A stretch of DNA of 64,000 nt from Blasia pusilla. Taxonomy: Eukaryota; Marchantiophyta; Marchantiopsida; Blasiales. Positions 58,181-64,000 of the stretch are shown in pieces. The number at the start of each line of letters is the position of its first letter. The stretch's first letter is position 1. Below the pieces are notes generated by a model. That model did not search any database, had not been told where the DNA came from, and saw only the letters and a program-made list of their open reading frames with translations. Location of the stretch: assembly GCA_050084515.1 (NCBI GenBank), contig CM114273.1, positions 27,838,001-27,902,000 on the forward strand, written 5' to 3'. The position numbers were made by a program, and so were the translations under genes.

Positions 58181-59200
58181 GTAAGCTTGTCAGACTCCAT
58201 CAACCACTTTAGTGGTTGATGATCAATGATGATGGTAAAGGGGTTTGCCAAATAAGTAACACCTAAAATGCACGAGAGCTCACACCGGAGCCAAGCACTC
58301 ACCCTCATACGAGCTGTACTTCGCCTCTGCAGCGTTGTTCGAGCGGCTAGCGTAAGCCACCACGAACTCTCTACCCTCATCATCATGCTGGGTGAGCATC
58401 GCTCCAAGCCCCAACATGCTCCAATCTTTGTACAACTGGAAAGGACGCCCCCTGATCGGTCTCCTCAAGATGGGCGCGGATGTCAACCTGTCCTTGAGCA
58501 ACTGAAATGCTTGCTCCTGCTCATCCTCCCAGTGCCACTCGTGATCCACCTTGGTCAGCAAGGTCAGCGGCTTCGCAATCGAACTGAATCCCTGGACGTA
58601 TCGCTGATAGAAGTTCGCCAATCCCATGAATGCGCAAACACGGCTCACATCTGTAGGGTGTGGAATACGGGAGATAGCCTCTACCTTCGTCTGCTGAACA
58701 CCAAGGCCCCCTGGGTATATTGTATGACCCAAGTACTCAATCTGGTTGTAGAAGAACTTGCACTTGCCTGGATGTAGCTTCAACCCATGTAATGGCAATC
58801 GTCAAAACACCTCCTCTAGATGTCGCTCATGCTTCTCAACCGTGGCGCTAAAGACTACGATGTCATCAATATAACACCTAGCAAAATCTAGACCAGCCAA
58901 GATCCTATCCATGACCCTCTGAAACTCAGCCGGGGCGTTCTTTAACCCAAATGGTAAGAACCGCCACTGGTACAAACAATCCTTCCCGTGAGGATCGATG
59001 CCCCAAAATGCCGTCTTCTGCCTGTCCTCCAATCTGATAGGCAGTTGATGCTATCCCGATCGCAAATCCAATGAACTGAAGACCTTTGCGTGACCAATTG
59101 CATCAAAGATCTCCTCTGGGGTGGGCATGGCATACCTATCGGACTTCGTCTGACGATTGATAGGTCGGTAATCCAATAGGTATGCCATGCCCACCTAAGC
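58165..59200 (-). pseudogene. Reverse transcriptase and RNase H of copy C
   Basis: Blocks on the minus strand: SDRYAMPTPEEIFDAIGHAK, LDLRSG then TAG, HQLPIRLEDRQKTAFWGI, LPFGLKNAPAEFQRVMDR, CYIDDIVVF (catalytic pair), IEYLGHTIYPGGLGVQQ, thumb, and RNase H (YASRSNNAAEAKYSSYEGEC, IIIDHQPLKWLMES). The N-terminal fingers region found in copies B and D is missing: the sequence jumps from methyltransferase motif X to the palm, with a 20-bp inverted repeat at the join (59120-59139 and 59176-59195). The YIDD style differs from element E, so this is a separate Ty3/gypsy lineage. Confidence 0.85.
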
Positions 59201-59229
59201 ATGCGATGCTGCTCAGCCACTCCCAAGCT

Positions 59230-60175
59230 AAGGATCCATGTCAAGCAGTTCAGGTCCATCGCCTGACCCAAGACATGGCGTCGTGATGCCTCTGACACTG
59301 ACGGTACTGCCGTCACTCCTGTGGGAAATCCCATCGCTCACTCTCTCTCGTCGGCATTGGGCTCCACCAACCGCTGAACCTGGTCATCCCAAACCAAGCC
59401 AGGACCAGCCTCCTTGTATGCATAGGAAGCGAGAAAACTCACAAACGTGAGCAAGGCTGCCCACGGCCTACCTACCTTGTTGACCACAGTCAATGGTGGT
59501 CGATCATCGTGCCTCACTACTTGTGATCGACGACCTGGATCCAGAATGGAATCCACTAACAAATGGGAGGGGCGCTCCACTCTCGCATACGCCCTCCATA
59601 ACACCGCATGGGGCACCAAGTTGGTCCACCATAGACGCGGGCGATGGGCTCTAGAACCTACACTCGCCGTATCCAAGAACACTGTTGGGCCAATCCAGGC
59701 ATGCACTTGATGAGCACTCGTCATCACCTGTGACCTGGAGTCTCCTAAGATCGACACATTCTCCAAAATATAGGCTGGAGAACGAGACTGGTGCTCTTGC
59801 AACTGACATAAGACCCTCAACATCTCCCAAAACAACCTGGACCGAGTGTCAGCCAACCCACTGCCTCGTCGAGCACTTGATTGGCCCTGACATGGCCAAC
59901 CGAAAATGACCAAATCAATGGTCCCTACCCGCTCTAAGTCATGCGCCTCCAACAACAAAATATCCCTCGGTAGGGAACTCTGATACCCCTATACTGCGAA
60001 CGTAGACAATAAGTCGGGAAAACTTAGGCATAACTGCACCACATGTCGTAGTGAGACACGCCTCGCAATATCATCACTCTCCACACGTCATTCTTGGTCG
60101 CGACTGGACCTGAAGTGCTTCACATGGATTTTAACCCGATGCTTATCCCTCCAAAGAGATCTAACACTCGAATAC
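59230..60175 (-). pseudogene. C5-cytosine DNA methyltransferase domain of copy C
   Basis: The 206-codon segment 59958-59338 carries motif IV (FGWPCQGQS, Cys codon 59890-59892), motif VI (YILENV), motif VIII-like VGSRAHRPRLWWTN and the linker to NADERE. After TGA (59338-59340) the same frame continues MGFPTGVTAV and RRHVLGQAMDLNCLTWIL (motifs IX-X). Motif I (RVLDLFGGISIG) lies near 60140-60175, but motif II is replaced by about 45 bp of filler. It has the same order as A and B. The fold most resembles DNMT3-type enzymes in motifs VIII-X but keeps PCQ in place of PCN. It would methylate cytosine if repaired; this copy is inactive. Confidence 0.88.
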
Positions 60176-60549
60176 CCTCCTCCATTGGGTACACCACACA
60201 ATGGGTGTGGTATCCAGGAAGTGGTCATGGAGCACTCAACGCTACCTCGGTTCTCGAGACCCATCACGCTCCGGTGGACTTCTTGGGATGTTTTGCGTGC
60301 TCATCCAAGAGCCAATCGTAGAGCTCCTCAATCGAGCCCGTGGTTTTGGCACCTCTCCTCCACGGAATGATGCGATAGACTACCATAACACTCCTCTCCA
60401 TAGAAATGCACCGAACAGGACTATCCTCCGCATGGAGTCCTGTCCCTCAATCAAATCACTAGGCCAAGTGATGGCACTACTAAATGCTAAGGTCGCCATC
60501 TCTCCTAGGCCGTTATCGAGTTATTTTGCATTTAGCATGAATCGATTTG

Positions 60550-61580
60550 GGTAATGAGCTAAAGGCGCCCACCATCGCCATCTTGGTTGTCAGGGACGAC
60601 TCCGATTAATCCGGGAAAACCCCATCAATGGTATAACATCGCTCCACCAACCAAGACGTCGAGGTTGGAGCGATCACTATCGCTTGGCACGCAGAGTATG
60701 CACTCATCAGGATGACCAAGAAGGATCTCACCACGACCTCCGGGTGATATATTGTGTGGTACTCGCTCCACCCAAGGATGTCAGATCCGAATGGACAACG
60801 CTCCACATCGGCTCTCGTCATGCCCAATCCATGAATGACGCTTTCCCCAACATCACGGGTTGCACTTGAATCAACAAGACGCGTTGTGGGCTAAAAGCTC
60901 TACCTCCAGGACTCACCAACCGGAAGACCTCTCCTCGGTTATCCAGCAACACAACACCAAGAGAAGCCATTGCTTTATCGCTGGTCTAGCGGGCATCTCC
61001 GCCATCCTAGGTTAAAGAATGCCATAACGGCGTGGATCCGCTCCAAGGGCAGGTCCATCACCTCATGCAATCACCTTGGCGTGATGCGGGAACTTCCGAC
61101 TCACATAGTGATATTGATGACATGTTGGGGATAGTGGGGGATAGTTAACGTCATAACATTTTGAAAATAAAGGAGTGCGGTCCTACAACGAGGTGACTTG
61201 GCCGCCCTCAACAACGTGCTTTCGACACATGCCCCTCCCGAGCATCAACAATAGGAGGGGAGGGTCGCTTCTCCCATCTCGGAGTGCACACCAACAACAT
61301 CACCAACTCTCGGGAACTTTGATGAGGACCCATCTTGGGATCCTCATCGAGGACAACGTGAAAGACCGAGGAAGCCTATTATGTTTCTAGCTTCCCTTAG
61401 GAGAGTGGATCCAACTTTGACATGCTCCAGCGTCACACCTTTGAGAGCATCCATTTGGGCAAGATGCACATCCAACCAGGATCTAGATCTTACTTCGCTC
61501 CATATGATGTCGATGAGAGAATGATCGGGTAACCTCGATGCCATAGCGGAAATCTGCTCTCCTGTTTTTTTGTAGGTTCG
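60550..61580 (-). pseudogene. Protease region of copy C, scrambled
   Basis: Homologous to 969-2027 of copy A but with many short deletions and insertions. The D-S-G signature near 60870 is destroyed by single-base losses. A foreign 39-bp patch sits at 61111-61149. No continuous frame longer than about 85 codons is left. Confidence 0.7.
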
Positions 61581-61699
61581 GGACCGGTGTTTCACGTCGC
61601 GTCTCCCTCGACGCGTCTAGGTGGTGGTACTCTTCCTCCTCCACGGGCAGCTCCACCATCCTGTCGGGAAACTCCAGCTCCTCGTCCCCCAATGGGACC

Positions 61700-62712
61700 A
61701 CCTTGTGCACGATCTCTAGGCCCACCCGGACCGGCTACTCGCTCTAGTGCCCTCTCGGCCCTTTTATAGGGGATTTTTGTTTTCAGGATGTAAACTAAAA
61801 CACCTGGCGCGTGTATGACCATACTTCTGACAATAGTCACACTGATAACCTACTGGTGCAACACCATCTCCTCCTCCATACTAAGGCACACGTCCATGAC
61901 CCTAACAAGTGCAATTGCGCTTATGATGGGCTCCACCACATGACCAACAAGTAATAGTAGGCGGTTTCCGCTTTGGCGATATGATGAAGCGCGGGTCTGT
62001 CCCGTGGAACAACCTTGTGGTATCCTTTGGTGAGTTGTGGTGCCCACCAAGTCAACCTATCTCGGAGTCACGTTCTTCTGACAGGTGGTGCGAGAAAATC
62101 GTGGACTCGCTCTCGCGGTTGAACCCATGGTGGCTACGCTCTCCTCCGCCATGTTGCGCTCAATGTTCTCGGCGGTCCTAAAATCATCTCTCAACGTAGG
62201 GAAGGTGTTCATAAGAAGCACCCCCTCCCGCACCCATGTTTTAGGTCGGTCCAAAGATCGCGTACCATGAGGCGGATAGCCATGAGTCTGTTATCCCCTA
62301 AGTGACGTTGATCAACCGGAGCAAGCGAGTGTAAGCCTCACGCAAACTCACTCGGACGCCTCAGGAAGTCGTGGATGCTCCGCAACTTCTCCGTCCGTAC
62401 CCCTTGGTAGCTCGCCCTCAACTCACCAAAGAACTCAACCACAAGGTTGAACCTGGGACGAACCCGACTAGACGCAACTGCTCCCGTGCGAGTGACCCCT
62501 CCTAAAACGTCACTAGTGGAAGAGGAAGTAGCCTCTCCTGACTCCTCCTCCTCATTTGGGAACCGCTCCGTCCATGACACATAATGTGGGTCATAGTAGA
62601 GCCTCCACGCCTCGATCTCACGTGCATATCTCTGAGAGAACTCATGGTAATCGTCCATGGGCGCCCCCTCTAAATGCTGGAAAACGAAAATGTAAAACCT
62701 ATAAAAATACAA
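61700..62712 (-). pseudogene. Gag of copy C, N-terminus replaced
   Basis: 62712-62338 encodes FQHLEGAPMDDYHEFSQRYA as in copy A, but the residues before it come from leader L: Gag sequence stops at about 62683 and L begins. The second zinc knuckle, CDYCQKYGHTRARC (61800-61841), is intact. The first (CWSCGG-type in copy A) is disturbed. Frame changes separate the parts. Confidence 0.75.
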
Positions 62713-63310
62713 ATCAGCAAGCTACATGGTGCTTCCGTGAGCATTGGCATGGGGCAACCCGCCCCCATACTCAATCCCTATCAAAAATTGGGCAGCGCTT
62801 CCGCGCACCACTCTTCCACACAAAAAATCGGCAAATGCAAAGAACAATCAAAGCAGCCCTTGCTCCGGTGAGCACTCCCATGAGCCGCTGAACGGGAAAC
62901 ACCGTCCCCAACCTGCAAAAACAGCGAGTGACCAGTGAGCTCCCCCATGAAGCTCTCTCACTCTATCATTCTCTCATTCTCTCTTTGTAAAGTAAGATCT
63001 AATCTCTCTCTACACCATCTCACACCATAGCTCTCAAAGGTGTGCACTCTCTCTCATGTCAAACCAAACCCACTCTCCTAATGAGAGGCTTGGGTTACCT
63101 AACCATAGCTCCTCCGCCTCATGCCAAGAGGTTCAACAAAGAGAGAATGAGCTCTCAAGCTCTCTCTCCTTGAGGTATACCCCTCCCCTCTCCCAAGCTC
63201 TCTCCATGGTAACCTATGCTCCCAAGTCACCTCCTTGGCTCTTGACCTGATGTAGGAGGTCAAGGGTCACTTACCAAAAATAGAAAGTTAACTATCCCCA
63301 ACTATCCCCA
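62684..63310 (-). repeat. Leader L copy 2 and truncated U repeat copy 4 (putative 5' LTR of copy C)
   Basis: 62684-62987 is the uninterrupted leader L. 62988 to about 63300 is U, cut where reverse transcriptase sequence of copy D begins. The join carries a tandem actatcccca duplication (63291-63310). Confidence 0.75.
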
Positions 63311-64000
63311 ACATGTCATCAATATAACACCTAGCAAAATCCAGACATGCCAAGATCCTATCCATGACCCTCTGAAACTCCGTCGGGGCATTCTTTAACC
63401 CAAATGGTAAGAACCGCCATTGGTACAAACAATCCTTCCTTTGAGGATTGATGCCCCAAAATGCCGTCTGGTTGTACTCTAATCTGATAGGCAGCTGTTG
63501 GTCTTCGACTCAAAGATCTCATGAACTGAAGATCTTTGCATGCCCAATCGCATCAAAGATCTCCTCATGGATAGGCATGGCATACCTATCAGACTTCGTC
63601 TGCCAATTGATATGTCGGTAATCTCCACACATCCGCCTATCCGTCTAGTTGCCATGCACATCCTTCTTGGCGGGCATGACAGTGGCACATGCATACTCTC
63701 CATGCGACATCTCCACTAGTCCTGCTCCAACCAAGTCGTGGCTCCTACTCTGAATCAGAGCCCTCTCCATATCATTGTACCTGTAGGGTCGTCGAAAAAT
63801 CGCCGTGTCTCTTGACAACTCAATGCGGATGCCTAGACCCTTCTGCATACCCAAATCATGCATGCTAAATGCAAAATAACTCCTATAACTCCTAAGGAAC
63901 TGGTGTATCCGGCGCCCCTCTCCTCATGTCAACTTAGGGCCCATATTTGGCTTCCAAGTCTCCATCGTGACTACGGTAGGACTCTCTGACGCGAATGTCG
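63311..64000 (-). pseudogene. Reverse transcriptase fragment of a fourth copy (D), cut by window edge
   Basis: Minus-strand reading from the edge: ELSRDTAIFRRPYRYNDMER, ALIQSRSHDLVGAGLVEMS, CATVMPAKKDVHG (63863-63645), then the palm blocks (SDRYAMPIHEEIFDAIGHAK, LPFGLKNAPTEFQRVMDRI) and stops in CYIDDM at about 63311-63330. It supplies the fingers region that copy C has lost. Several frameshifts are present. The rest lies outside the window. Confidence 0.8.

Larger units (their letters stand above)
55639..63310 (-). mobile_element. DNMT-encoding Ty3/gypsy-like retrotransposon, copy C (most complete)
   Basis: Minus-strand order: truncated U repeat (63310-62988), leader L (62987-62684), gag, protease, DNA methyltransferase, reverse transcriptase, RNase H, integrase with PHD-like end (stop 56602), a G-rich polypurine tract (about 56405-56415), and U repeat with tails (56406-55639). 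The same-orientation U repeats on both sides support U as the LTR, though the 3' arrangement is complicated. The 60.1-62.4 kb part has many small indels and filler relative to copy A. Confidence 0.8.

Noticed and set aside
1-64000. CRISPR arrays, tRNA genes, riboswitches
   Set aside because: No regularly spaced short repeats with unique spacers, and no tRNA T-loop/acceptor pattern, recognised by eye on either strand.

Overview
The window is nuclear DNA of a streptophyte (a land plant or close algal relative). It carries a multi-exon nuclear gene for a plastid-type sigma factor, a ten-exon gene for the plant cytosolic NADP-dependent non-phosphorylating glyceraldehyde-3-phosphate dehydrogenase, and plant-type Ty3/gypsy, Helitron and PIF/Harbinger elements. 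The species cannot be named from sequence alone. I recognise no tRNA gene, CRISPR array or bacterial-style operon.

Layout. 1-6.6 kb: minus-strand LTR retrotransposon A, cut by the left edge, with a solo LTR of another family (E) inserted in its leader. 7.7-12.7 kb: a diverged relative, B, minus strand. 13-15.7 kb: a 5S-rRNA-like retro-fragment, a degenerate repeat array, an LTR-like repeat (U) and a Helitron remnant. 15.8-28 kb: the host-gene island, with the sigma factor SIG (+), a small two-exon gene of unknown function (-) and GAPN (-). 28-36.7 kb: non-coding, including about 4 kb of very AT-rich DNA with two mini-Helitrons. 36.8-37.8 kb: second solo E LTR. 38-43 kb: short repeats and a PIF/Harbinger transposon with both genes. 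44.2-47.7 kb: an autonomous-type Helitron (-), decayed. 47.7-52.8 kb: retrotransposon E (+) with 5' LTR, tRNA-Met-type primer site and pol, but no 3' LTR. 53.6-54.2 kb: a possible small gene. 55.6-63.3 kb: retrotransposon C, the most complete relative of A. 63.3-64 kb: reverse transcriptase of a fourth copy, D.

The main discovery lies in A, B and C. Each encodes a C5-cytosine DNA methyltransferase domain (motifs I, IV, VI, VIII and X in canonical order) inside pol, between the aspartic protease and the reverse transcriptase. In B the protease, methyltransferase and N-terminal reverse transcriptase segments share one reading frame. In C the integrase ends in a PHD-finger-like zinc module. Retrotransposon-borne DNA methyltransferases have been reported from charophyte algae and dinoflagellates (de Mendoza and colleagues). 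The combination seen here, gag(two zinc knuckles)-PR-DNMT-RT-RH-IN-PHD, suggests an element that both writes and reads chromatin marks. All copies are broken, several by stops that look like C-to-T changes, so they are relics here.

SIG would direct the plastid-encoded RNA polymerase. GAPN oxidises cytosolic glyceraldehyde-3-phosphate to 3-phosphoglycerate and yields NADPH. Nothing in the sequence suggests that their adjacency is functional.
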